From Occultella aeris (GTDB taxonomy: Bacteria > Actinomycetota > Actinomycetes > Actinomycetales > Beutenbergiaceae): a stretch of DNA of 64,000 nt. The position numbers were made by a program, and so were the translations under genes. Positions 24,742 to 33,235 of this stretch are shown here, piece by piece; within the stretch, counting starts at the first letter, position 1, and the number at the start of each line of letters is the position of its first letter. The stretch spans positions 112,739-176,738 of the forward strand of contig NZ_CACRYJ010000014.1 of assembly GCF_902703175.1 (NCBI RefSeq). The letters run 5' to 3'. Below the pieces are notes generated by a model. The model searched no databases. It saw only the letters and a program-made list of their open reading frames with translations, and had not been told where the DNA came from.

Positions 24742-26055
24742 TCACGCCGTCGGGGACGAGTCTGCCGAACGCAGCCGCGACCGGGAGGGCAGATCCTGTG
24801 ACCAGGCCGGCGTCACCGTCACCTGTTCGTGCACCGCGTCGAAGTCGGCGGATCCGTCATCGTCGAACACCGATAGCTGCGCGTTCACGGGCTGAACCGG
24901 AGTGTTCCTGTCCTCCCGGCAGTCACGCCAGAGCTGGGTCATGTCGGTGAAGTAGCGACGACGTCCGTCCCCGAGGTCGAACCTCAGGATCCGGCGTGGC
25001 AGGGGCGGAACCGCGGACGTGTCGACGCGATAGCGCTCGAGCGCGTCCTCATCGATGGTGACGCCGAGGCCAGGCCCCTGCGGAGTGCGGGCCAGTCCGT
25101 CGCGGATCTCGATCGGATCGACGATCAGGTCATCGGCCAGAGTGTTCATCCCGGTGACCATCGGCCAGGTGGCGTTGGTCAGCACTGCGCCCAGGTGCAG
25201 CGTGAACGCGGTGGTGATGCCAGAGCCAACCACCTGAAGCCAGAAGGTCTTGTTGAAGCCGGCCGCCAGGTGTCCCTGCTGCATCATCCCGCTGACACCC
25301 GCGCCGAACACGACGAAGCTGTCGATGGAGTCGTCGCGCATCCAGAGCGGGAACAGATCCTTGCGGAAGTGCTCGGCCAGCGGCCGCGGAGAGTGCGGTC
25401 GAAGACGGGCATGGCCGATCACGTCGTCCTGCCGGATCGGGCTCTCGAACAGCCCGACCTTCGGCCATCGGTCCAGATCGCGCAGCACCGGCAGGGCCTC
25501 GGACGGCGTCCTGAGCATGCCGTTCCAGTCGATGTCGATCAGGTAGTTGTCCGGCGTGGCCGCGCTGATCGCGGCGACCTGCTCGCGCACATCGAACCAC
25601 GGCCTGGCCTTGATCTTGTGGGCGCGGTAGCCCTCGGCGACCGCGTCGCGCGCCTCGTCGGCCAGTAGTGCCGGCGGCATCTTGGTGTTCCACCACGAGA
25701 TGGGACACCAATCGCGCACCTGAGGATCGCCCAGCAATGCGTGCATCGGCACTCCGAGAGCCTGGCCGACCGCGTCGTAGAGCGCCATCTGAAGGCCCGC
25801 GCCGAGCGAGTCGTCGGCCAGGTGCTGGGCCGGGTTGGTGCCGATGACCCTGGCGATCGCCTCATCCGTGACCTGTTGCCAGGTGTAGTGCACCAGCGTC
25901 TCGCCGAAGCCGACAACACCGTCAGCGTCCGTGGTCACCCTGACGATCTCGATAACGCCCCACTTCGCGACAAGCAGCTCGTTCCAGGTCCGCACCCGCT
26001 CCCGGAACGGCACGTTGATCCAGAAGCGCTCGACATCGGTGACCTTCAACGTCAT
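24742..26055 (-). CDS. Enolase-superfamily dehydratase (glucarate-dehydratase-like)
   Basis: A 437-residue mandelate racemase/enolase-superfamily protein. The capping domain starts MTLKVTDVERFWINVPFRER. The barrel shows HKIKARPWFD with the K-x-K pair near 170, and candidate metal ligands in DIDWNG, LFESP and LAEHF. The length is above the usual 370-400 because of a C-terminal tail of about 60 residues. Acid-sugar dehydration is the likely reaction, but the third-ligand region is atypical and the substrate is open. The ATG overlaps the stop of the DHDPS-family gene by four bases. Confidence 0.82.
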   Translation of the reverse strand: MTLKVTDVERFWINVPFRERVRTWNELLVAKWGVIEIVRVTTDADGVVGFGETLVHYTWQQVTDEAIARVIGTNPAQHLADDSLGAGLQMALYDAVGQALGVPMHALLGDPQVRDWCPISWWNTKMPPALLADEARDAVAEGYRAHKIKARPWFDVREQVAAISAATPDNYLIDIDWNGMLRTPSEALPVLRDLDRWPKVGLFESPIRQDDVIGHARLRPHSPRPLAEHFRKDLFPLWMRDDSIDSFVVFGAGVSGMMQQGHLAAGFNKTFWLQVVGSGITTAFTLHLGAVLTNATWPMVTGMNTLADDLIVDPIEIRDGLARTPQGPGLGVTIDEDALERYRVDTSAVPPLPRRILRFDLGDGRRRYFTDMTQLWRDCREDRNTPVQPVNAQLSVFDDDGSADFDAVHEQVTVTPAWSQDLPSRSRLRSADSSPTA

Positions 26056-27002
26056 GAGACCTGTCCCTCCAGTACCGGACGGCCGACGGTGCGGGCTGCA
26101 CCGTCGGTGCCGGCACAGGCTACGACCTTCTCGAGCGCGCGCATGCCCTGATCGTCCAAGTCCCGCAGAGGTGCGCGGCAGTAGCCGGCCGGCCGGCCCG
26201 ACAACCGGAGCAGGCCACGGTAGATCGCAAGGTCGCTCGCCCCGGGGACCACGGGCGCCGCGACCAGCTGACGGTAGACGAGCTGTCGGGTCCAGATGTC
26301 CCGCGCTGAGGCGAAGTCGCCGTCCGTTGCCGCAGCCCACAACGTCACGGCGTCCGACGCGATCACGTTGAGCAGCCCACTGACCCAGCCGTGTGCACCA
26401 CCGGCGGCGGCTTCCAGCGGAGCGGCCAAGCCGCCGTAGAAGACCCGGAACCCCTCGTCCACCGTCGCGCGGAGCTCGTTCACCTGCTGCACGAGCGGCC
26501 CGGTGTTCTTCACGCCGGAGATCACACCGTCGCGATACAGCTCGCCGAGGTCGGCAACCGATACCGCCGGGGCCGCGGCGTTGGCCGGGATGTTGTACAC
26601 GAACAGCGGGAGGTCCACTGCTGAGCCCACTGCGCGATAGTGCGCGAGCACCTCGGCTCTTGACGGTCGCTGGAAGAAGGGCAGTACCACCAGGGCGCCG
26701 TCGGCGCCCGCGGCCGCCGCGTGCTCGGTGAGCCCGATGGTCGCCGCAGTGCCGTAGCTACCGGTTCCGGCCAGGATCGGGACCCGGCCGGCAGCGCTCC
26801 CGACGGCCAGCTCGGTGATCCGGCGCCGTTCGGCGTCCGTCATCCCCACGAACTCGGCACTGGTACCGCCGATCACCAGACCGTCGACGCCTTGGCTGAT
26901 GAGCCACTCGAAATGCCCGGCCGTGGCCTCCTCGTCCACGGCACCGGCGGCGTCGAACATGGTCAAGGGAGCCGGCCACACGCCACCCCAGGTCGGTGTC
27001 AC
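26052..27002 (-). CDS. Dihydrodipicolinate synthase/N-acetylneuraminate lyase family protein
   Basis: A 316-residue class I aldolase-fold enzyme. It keeps the GGTSAEFVGMT phosphate/carboxylate loop near residue 48, YNIPAN with its Tyr near 137, and the Schiff-base Lys in SGVKNTGP near 164. Placed between two enolase-type dehydratases, it probably cleaves or dehydrates the resulting 2-keto-3-deoxy sugar acid (KDG aldolase or 5-dehydro-4-deoxyglucarate dehydratase type) rather than making dipicolinate. The GTG start overlaps the upstream stop by four bases. Confidence 0.87.
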   Translation of the reverse strand: MTPTWGGVWPAPLTMFDAAGAVDEEATAGHFEWLISQGVDGLVIGGTSAEFVGMTDAERRRITELAVGSAAGRVPILAGTGSYGTAATIGLTEHAAAAGADGALVVLPFFQRPSRAEVLAHYRAVGSAVDLPLFVYNIPANAAAPAVSVADLGELYRDGVISGVKNTGPLVQQVNELRATVDEGFRVFYGGLAAPLEAAAGGAHGWVSGLLNVIASDAVTLWAAATDGDFASARDIWTRQLVYRQLVAAPVVPGASDLAIYRGLLRLSGRPAGYCRAPLRDLDDQGMRALEKVVACAGTDGAARTVGRPVLEGQVS

Positions 27003-28174
27003 CGGGTTCCCCCCTGGTCGTACTCGACACGGAACGGGTGCTTGACGATCTCGTCCACCCGCAGACGCGGACCGAGACCAGGATCGTCGGTCACCAGCCA
27101 TTCGCCCCCGGAGACCACCGGCGGGTTCTCGGTGTACATGTCCCAGTACTTGATCTGCTGCGGGGTGAGCATCGCTTCCGAGATCATGAAGTTCGGCAAT
27201 GTAGCGGCGAGCTGCCAGGTCGCGGCACTGGCCAAGGGTCCGAATGGGTTGTGGAAGGCGATGGACACCCCGTGGGTCTCGGCGAGGTTGGCTATGCGCC
27301 TCGCGGCGGTAATGCCGCCACAGAACAGGACGTCCGGCTGGGCGATCGCGACCGCCGGCTGCTCCAGGAACGGCGCGGCGCCGTAATGGCTCGCCCAGCG
27401 TTCGCCCGCGGCGATCGGTGTGGTCGAGCGCCGCGAGACCTCGACCAGCCAGTCGGGTCGCTCGGGCGGCGTCGGCTCCTCGATGAAGGTCAGGTTGAAC
27501 GGCTCCAGCGCTTCGGCCAGCCGGATCGAGTTCGCGACGTTGAGTCGGCCATGACAGTCCAGCATCAGTTGCACATCGGGGCCGGCGACGTCCCTGGCAG
27601 CCTGGAAGTACTCGCCGACCAGGCCCCAGATCCAGTTGGGCAGCAGTTCTGTCTCGGTGTGGCGCGCGGGGATCGCGGCCGGCGCCTCGTGGTGAACGCT
27701 GGAGACCTTGGTGTAGAAGCCGGGCAGCGTGGTCTTGATCGCGGTGAACCCTTTGGCCAACCGGTCCGCGACCTCGGCAGCGAACAGCTCGGGCGTCTCC
27801 GTGGCCCTGGCATGCGTGTACACCGGCACGCTGTCGCGGAACTTCCCCCCCAGTAGTCGGTGCACGGGCACGCCGAGAGCTCGGGCGTTGAGATCCCACA
27901 GCGCTACATCCAGAGCTGAGATGCCGATGGTCAGCAGAGTGCCACCGAGGAACGAGTCCCGGTACATCCGCTCGAAGTGCTGCTCGATACGGGTCGGATC
28001 CTTGCCGATCAGGTACTCGCCGAGCTCGTCGATCAGCGAGCAGACAGTGCGGGTTCGACGCCGCATCGCCACCTCCGACTCTCCGACCACACCCTCGTCG
28101 GTCTCGATGCGCACATAGATGGCGTTGTAGTACCCGAACTCCGCGACCCACTTCTTGACGCCGGTGATCCGCAT
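26999..28174 (-). CDS. Enolase-superfamily dehydratase (galactonate/mannonate-dehydratase-like)
   Basis: A 391-residue enolase-superfamily enzyme. The metal and catalytic set resembles the D-galactonate/D-mannonate dehydratase branch: MLDCHGRLN (D-x-H-G), FIEEPTPPE, IAAGERW and FHNPFGPLA. It would convert an aldonic acid to a 2-keto-3-deoxy acid, the substrate type of the next gene. GGAGGG precedes the ATG. It is the first gene of the operon going left to 24.7 kb, and a GntR-type site overlaps its promoter. Exact sugar-acid specificity cannot be read from sequence. Confidence 0.88.
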   Translation of the reverse strand: MRITGVKKWVAEFGYYNAIYVRIETDEGVVGESEVAMRRRTRTVCSLIDELGEYLIGKDPTRIEQHFERMYRDSFLGGTLLTIGISALDVALWDLNARALGVPVHRLLGGKFRDSVPVYTHARATETPELFAAEVADRLAKGFTAIKTTLPGFYTKVSSVHHEAPAAIPARHTETELLPNWIWGLVGEYFQAARDVAGPDVQLMLDCHGRLNVANSIRLAEALEPFNLTFIEEPTPPERPDWLVEVSRRSTTPIAAGERWASHYGAAPFLEQPAVAIAQPDVLFCGGITAARRIANLAETHGVSIAFHNPFGPLASAATWQLAATLPNFMISEAMLTPQQIKYWDMYTENPPVVSGGEWLVTDDPGLGPRLRVDEIVKHPFRVEYDQGGTR

Positions 28175-28210
28175 GCTGGCCTTCCCTCCATGTCGGACAG
28201 AGACTAGCAG

Positions 28211-28225
28211 CCTAGGTCCTAGGTA
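28211..28225. promoter_or_regulatory. GntR-regulon site 4 (dehydratase operon promoter)
   Basis: CCTAGGTCCTAGGTA has two overlapping TAGGTC-like half sites. It lies 37 bases upstream of the dehydratase ATG and overlaps a minus-strand TAGGCT box (28214-28209) that could be its -10. Confidence 0.65.
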
Positions 28226-28248
28226 CGAACTGGTCGCAACCGCGACCC

Positions 28249-28296
28249 TTGACCGCGCCGATGGCGCGCGATACCTTCCAGCCTAGGTCATAGGTC
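28249..28296 (+). promoter_or_regulatory. Promoter and GntR-regulon site 5 (beta-helix operon)
   Basis: TTGACC (28249-28254) and TACCTT (28272-28277) with a 17-base spacer form a good plus-strand promoter. CCTAGGTCATAGGTC (28282-28296) begins five bases after the -10, covering the expected start point, so a bound repressor would block initiation. Confidence 0.7.
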
Positions 28297-28387
28297 ACAC
28301 CTCGGTGGCGAACCGACATCCCTGATCGCAGGTCCCGACGTACGTCCCTATGCCAGATGCATGTCCCCAATGCCAACGGAGGCACCG

Positions 28388-30304
28388 GTGCACGAGAACC
28401 AGGACAACAAGCCCAAGATGACCTCACGCCGCGCGATGCTCGTCGGCGCGGCCGGTTTGACCGCCGCACTCATCCCCGCCGCCGCCGCAGCGGACAGCCC
28501 GCCCGTGGCGGCAGGTCCGACCCGCAACCGTCCGGCGAGGATCGCTGATCTCTCGGTGAACGTCCGTACGTTCGGCGCAACCGGCGATGGGGTGACCGAC
28601 GACACCGCCGCGATCGTCCAGGCGCTGGAATCGTTGAGCGACGGCACTGGGCTGTACTTCCCGGCCGGGACCTACCTCGTGGCCCCCACGGATCCTGCGG
28701 AGTTCATTCTGGAGATCAAGACCAACCGGATCTCAATCTTCGGCGAGTCCAGGGACACCACGACCATCGCGATCGCGGACAACGCCGGCAACTACTGGGG
28801 AATCCTCGGCAGCAAGGTGCTCAATGCCGAGCACTGGGAGGTCCGCGACATTGCCTTCGACCACAACCAGCAGGGGAATCCGCTCGGCGCACTCAGCGAG
28901 TACACCGCCCGGCTGCGGTTCTCGGTCTCGTCCTATCCGGGACCGCCCTCGGGCGGATTCTCCTCGGCGGTCACGATCGACACCGTCGACGTCATCAACT
29001 GCGACAGCGTTGTGAGCATGTATTTCCCGCAGGGGTTCACCCCGGGCAAGAACATCTCCGTCGTCAACAGCCGATGGCTCGCTGCGGACAGCCAGGCGGC
29101 CGGCGACTACGACCAGTCGCTGCTGAACCTGGCCGGTGAGAACGTGATCGTCAACGGTTGCGCCTTCGAAGGTGCGCGTTGGGAGCAAGCCCCTCGCACC
29201 GCGATGGAAGTGCACGCAACGCAGCTGTCGGTGAGCGGCTGCGTCGTCACCCGATTCCAGGTGGGCATGAACCTCACCGGAATCTCCCGTCCCAGCACCG
29301 ACTACGCCATCAACGCCACGGGGAACGCCATCTCGGCGAGCCGTTTCGGGATCGCGGTCTGGTCACAGGCGTTCAACGGCGACACGGACCACGACCAGGG
29401 CGGCGCCATCGGCGTGAACGTGGGCCAGAACTCCATCACGATGCGCATGGACAAGTACCCGACGGCGTGGGCGCAGCCGCGCGGTGCGGCCATCAGCCTG
29501 TACGCCGGCAGCCTCAACAACCGCATCGGAGCGTTGTCTGTGTGCGGCAACAACCTCGTGTACGGCAATGGAACGGACGTCCCGGCCCTGCGGACCGAGG
29601 TTCCGTCGTACATGGCGGCCATCTCCATCGCCAACACAGGCAACCCGAGTGCGCCGGTCGACCAGCTGGAGATCTCCGGCAACACGGTGATGAATGCGCC
29701 GTTCGCAGCTGTCGTGGTGTCCAGCGGAGTGGTCCGGGCCGCTCACATCTCCGACAACAATCTGCTGGACTGCTGCATCAACTCCCTCTCCTCGCCGTCC
29801 ACCGGGCGCGCATCGGTGGTCTTTCTCGACTCCACGTTCCTGGATGCGCCCGTGGTGCGTGGCGGGAAGATCAGCTTCCATCAGGCGACAACAACACCGA
29901 CCGTCGTCTACTACCGCGATCGCAGCACGAGTCCCAAGACACTGTTCTTCGACAGTGCCGTCGATGTGCAGTCCGCGACGTCGGACAGCTTGACGAGCTA
30001 CGTGTCGGCCTACGCCGGAATGAGCGTGGTGTTCGGCAGCGCGTTGTCCGGCGCGCTGAAGCAACTTCCGACCCGCGGGGCGAACGGGTCCCGTGCCGTA
30101 CATGCGGACGGCAGAGTCTTCAAGGTCGCCGCACCGGGTCAATGGGTCAGCGAAGGATACGGAGCCCAAGCTCCGTCGACCGGCGCGTTTACCAGCGGCT
30201 CCATGGTCTGGAACACTGCTCCGACGACCGGCACGCCGGTCGGCTGGGTGTGCACCCAGGCTGGGGACCCGGGCACCTGGAAGGGATTCGGCACGATCGC
30301 ATGA
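28388..30304 (+). CDS. Exported pectate-lyase-superfamily beta-helix protein 1
   Basis: A 638-residue protein with a Tat-type leader (TSRRAMLVGAAG, then an Ala-rich stretch) at residues 1-40. The pectate_lyase_3 opening VRTFGATGDGVTDDTAAI is near 60, followed by a right-handed parallel beta-helix (for example ISGNTVMNAPF). The last ~40 residues are a separate tail (GSMVWNT...GWVCTQAG.PGTWK) shared with beta-helix protein 2. Polysaccharide lyase or hydrolase activity is likely. The GTG at 28388 is preferred because GGAGG sits 8 bases upstream; ATGs at 28361 and 28370 lack one. Confidence 0.87.
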   Translation: MHENQDNKPKMTSRRAMLVGAAGLTAALIPAAAAADSPPVAAGPTRNRPARIADLSVNVRTFGATGDGVTDDTAAIVQALESLSDGTGLYFPAGTYLVAPTDPAEFILEIKTNRISIFGESRDTTTIAIADNAGNYWGILGSKVLNAEHWEVRDIAFDHNQQGNPLGALSEYTARLRFSVSSYPGPPSGGFSSAVTIDTVDVINCDSVVSMYFPQGFTPGKNISVVNSRWLAADSQAAGDYDQSLLNLAGENVIVNGCAFEGARWEQAPRTAMEVHATQLSVSGCVVTRFQVGMNLTGISRPSTDYAINATGNAISASRFGIAVWSQAFNGDTDHDQGGAIGVNVGQNSITMRMDKYPTAWAQPRGAAISLYAGSLNNRIGALSVCGNNLVYGNGTDVPALRTEVPSYMAAISIANTGNPSAPVDQLEISGNTVMNAPFAAVVVSSGVVRAAHISDNNLLDCCINSLSSPSTGRASVVFLDSTFLDAPVVRGGKISFHQATTTPTVVYYRDRSTSPKTLFFDSAVDVQSATSDSLTSYVSAYAGMSVVFGSALSGALKQLPTRGANGSRAVHADGRVFKVAAPGQWVSEGYGAQAPSTGAFTSGSMVWNTAPTTGTPVGWVCTQAGDPGTWKGFGTIA

Positions 30305-31362
30305 TCCCGGCGACTGCACAGACGGTCCGGGTCGGGATCATCGGCCTCGGGCGCAGCGGGTGGAACATCCACGCCCACGCACTGTCCGGGCTGCCCGATC
30401 TGTACCGGGTGGTCGCGGTAGCCGACCCGGTCGCCGAACGGCTCGACGAGGGGCGCAGAAGGTTCGGAGCCGGCGGCTATGAACAGGCCGAGGCGCTGAT
30501 CGCCGATCCGGACGTCGACCTGGTCGTGGTGTCGACACCGACTAACACACACCTGCCACTCGGCTTGGCGGCGGTGCGCGCCGGCAAGCATCTGCTGTTG
30601 GAGAAACCGATGGTCCGCGACGTCGCGGAGCTCGACGAGCTACAGGCGGCTGCAGAGGCAGCGTCGACTGTGGTCACCTGCTTTCACAACAACCGATTCG
30701 AGCCGTCCTTCCAAGCCGTCTGCGACACCATCGCGAGTGGTCGAATCGGTGACCCGGTGTTGATCCGCCGGACCTACCACCGCTACGGGCGCCGCGCGGA
30801 CTGGCAGTCGCTGCGCGTACACGGCGGCGGGGAGCTTGCCAACACGGGGTCGCACGCGATCGACCAGATGCTGCGGATGTATCCCGGACGCGAGATCGAG
30901 CTGAGCGCTGACCTCCGACGCACCATCACGGTCGGCGACGCGGAGGACCACATCAAACTGATGCTGCAGATCAAGGACGGTCCTCTCTACGAGATCGAGG
31001 CGAGCGCGACCATCGCGCTGCCACAGCCGACGTGGTGGGTGGCCGGTACCGCCGGCGGTCTGTCGGTCTCCGGGGACCGACTCGAGGTCCGTTGGCTCGA
31101 CCCGGACACGTTCGGGGCTCTGGTGCCCGAGCCGGGTGCGGCTCCCGGTCGGCTCTACACGAGCGAGGAACCCCCCGGTTGGTCGACCGAGACGATTCGA
31201 CTGCCGCCCGGTGATCAGCGTGCGGCGGACTACTACCGCAGTCTGCACGGCGCGCTGACCGGCTCGGGGGAACCGCCGGTCTCGTTCGCGGACATCCGTC
31301 TCCAGCTTGAACTCATTGCCCGGGCGCGTGCGTCCGGAGTACGTCCTCCCTCCCCGGCATGA
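30301..31362 (+). CDS. Gfo/Idh/MocA-family oxidoreductase
   Basis: A 353-residue sugar (or related) NAD(P)-dependent dehydrogenase. The Rossmann motif is GIIGLGRSGWNIHAHA, the canonical LLLEKPMV is near residue 100, and GGELANTGSHAIDQML holds the catalytic His-containing helix. It is cytosolic although sandwiched between genes for exported enzymes. Its ATG overlaps the preceding stop by four bases, so it is expressed with the beta-helix enzyme and probably acts on the released sugar. Confidence 0.92.
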   Translation: MIPATAQTVRVGIIGLGRSGWNIHAHALSGLPDLYRVVAVADPVAERLDEGRRRFGAGGYEQAEALIADPDVDLVVVSTPTNTHLPLGLAAVRAGKHLLLEKPMVRDVAELDELQAAAEAASTVVTCFHNNRFEPSFQAVCDTIASGRIGDPVLIRRTYHRYGRRADWQSLRVHGGGELANTGSHAIDQMLRMYPGREIELSADLRRTITVGDAEDHIKLMLQIKDGPLYEIEASATIALPQPTWWVAGTAGGLSVSGDRLEVRWLDPDTFGALVPEPGAAPGRLYTSEEPPGWSTETIRLPPGDQRAADYYRSLHGALTGSGEPPVSFADIRLQLELIARARASGVRPPSPA

Positions 31363-31398
31363 CCACGGAGTCGTCCCACATCGACCAAGGAGCTAGGA

Positions 31399-33156
31399 AT
31401 GACCGATCGAGACGCAACCAGGTCCTCCCGCCGCGCCATCCTCATCGGCGCCGGGGCTCTCGGCCTCGCGGGGCTGGCCGTCCCGGCACGCGCCGAGCCT
31501 GACCCACCCCGCCACCCCCGAACGGTCATCGCCGATGACCTGATCGTCAAGGGACCGGTGCCCTGGGTCGATGTTCGTGCGTACGGTGCCATCGGCGACG
31601 GCACCACGGACGACACCGACGCCATCCGCTCGGCCGTTGCGGCCCTGCCGCCAAGTGGCGGCACATTGCTGTGGTCGGCAGGGTCGTACTCGGTCAGTGG
31701 CTCGATCGTGTTCGACGGATTCACCGACCTCACCGTGCGCGGTGCCGGCGGGGTCGCGATCACCCAGGTCCAGGAACTGACCAAGACCTTCGAGTTCCGC
31801 TCGTGCACCGGACTGTCCGTTCGTGACCTGACGTTTGTGGGCTGCGGCACCGAACACAGCAATGAGCCGACCGCCACGTCCTTCAACGGTGTCGCTGCGA
31901 TCTTCCTCTTCGACGTCACCGGGGTGTTGATCGAACACTGCACCGTCCGCAACCATGCGGGCGGTGGCCTGCGTTGGAGCGGCGCGCTGGAGAGTGCGTG
32001 GTTCGTCGAGAACACGTTCGTCGGGATCGGGGTGCCATCGATCGAGCCGCTGGCCAACAACAGCGACTTCGCGATCGGCGGGTTCGCGGCGACGCGCAAC
32101 GTTGACATCACGATCACCGGGAACGACATCTCCGCGTCGTGCTTCGGCATCGGTGTGTCCGGTGGCGACCGGGTCGTCATCTCCGGGAATCGGATCCACG
32201 ACATCCCCGGTCAGCACGGCATCTACCTCTCGGCGACTTCACGCGTGACGGTCACTGACAACGTGATCACGCGGACGTACGGACTCGGCATCAAGAATCA
32301 GGTCGCGGAGTCCTATCCCGGCGATGTCTCCGAGGTGGACGTGAGTCACAACCTGCTCGTGGAGAATCAGACTGCCATCGTGATCGCCACCACCAGTGGC
32401 GTCGCCCAGAGCCGGCACCTGACGAACGTGTCGATCGTCGGCAACATTATCCGTGGCGCGCGCGAGAGCGGTATCTACCACACCGCGGGCGTCGACTCGC
32501 GGATCGCCGACAACCACATCGACGACACGGGCAACTACGGCATCTACCTGAGATTCGTCTCGGGCGACATCACGGACAACAGCATCCGCAGAACCGGTTG
32601 GACAGGCCTGTGGGCCCAGGTGGACGAACTCACAACCATTCGCGGCAACGTCTTCGTCGACAATGCAATCGCGCCACGAACCCAACCCGGCGATCTCGGC
32701 CGCACGGAGTGGTCTCACCACGTATACCTCGGCACCCCGGCCGAGCCTCGCACGCCAGAGCCGGTAGCCGTGCTGACCGACAATGTGCACTCCGCTCCCT
32801 CGGGTGAGCCGGACACGCTGACTGCCTTGGTCCGAATCAGTTCGCCGGTGACCACGGTCTGGTCGGACAACATCAACCTGACCGCCGCGCCACTGCGGGT
32901 CGACGGCACGATCCGGCACTCGGACACTCGCTACTCCCCGCAGGCATCGATCGGTGCCGAGACCCGGGGGGACTCGGTCGTCTCGGGACGGGGGCACCGC
33001 GAGTTCCATGCAGCAGCCTCGCCCGAGACGTTGCCTGCCTCGTCCTTGTACGCGGTGGGCGACATCTGCTGGCGAACGGACCCGGCGGCTGACGGCCCGC
33101 TCGCCTGGATCTGTATCACCGCCGGCCAGCCGGGGACGTGGCGCGCCCTGAGCTGA
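31399..33156 (+). CDS. Exported pectate-lyase-superfamily beta-helix protein 2
   Basis: A 585-residue paralogue in architecture of the protein at 28.4 kb. It has a Tat leader SSRRAILIGAGALG with cleavage near ARA (about residue 33), the opening VRAYGAIGDGTTDDTDAI near 55, then beta-helix turns such as ITGNDISASCFGIGV and VTDNVI. The C-terminal tail GDICWRT...AWICITAGQPGTWR matches the tail of protein 1. AAGGAG precedes the ATG. It likely cleaves the same or a related polysaccharide outside the cell. Confidence 0.88.
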   Translation: MTDRDATRSSRRAILIGAGALGLAGLAVPARAEPDPPRHPRTVIADDLIVKGPVPWVDVRAYGAIGDGTTDDTDAIRSAVAALPPSGGTLLWSAGSYSVSGSIVFDGFTDLTVRGAGGVAITQVQELTKTFEFRSCTGLSVRDLTFVGCGTEHSNEPTATSFNGVAAIFLFDVTGVLIEHCTVRNHAGGGLRWSGALESAWFVENTFVGIGVPSIEPLANNSDFAIGGFAATRNVDITITGNDISASCFGIGVSGGDRVVISGNRIHDIPGQHGIYLSATSRVTVTDNVITRTYGLGIKNQVAESYPGDVSEVDVSHNLLVENQTAIVIATTSGVAQSRHLTNVSIVGNIIRGARESGIYHTAGVDSRIADNHIDDTGNYGIYLRFVSGDITDNSIRRTGWTGLWAQVDELTTIRGNVFVDNAIAPRTQPGDLGRTEWSHHVYLGTPAEPRTPEPVAVLTDNVHSAPSGEPDTLTALVRISSPVTTVWSDNINLTAAPLRVDGTIRHSDTRYSPQASIGAETRGDSVVSGRGHREFHAAASPETLPASSLYAVGDICWRTDPAADGPLAWICITAGQPGTWRALS

Positions 33157-33235
33157 ACGTGGTGCCTGCGCACATGGGGCACGGCGTCACCAAGAACGCC
33201 GCCTTCCGCACCGAACCATCGATGGAGGAGTAGAA

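Noticed and set aside
27003..28151. Long upstream extension of the DHDPS-family frame
   Set aside because: The extension overlaps the whole dehydratase gene in another frame. The GTG at 27002 gives a complete enzyme and a four-base overlap.
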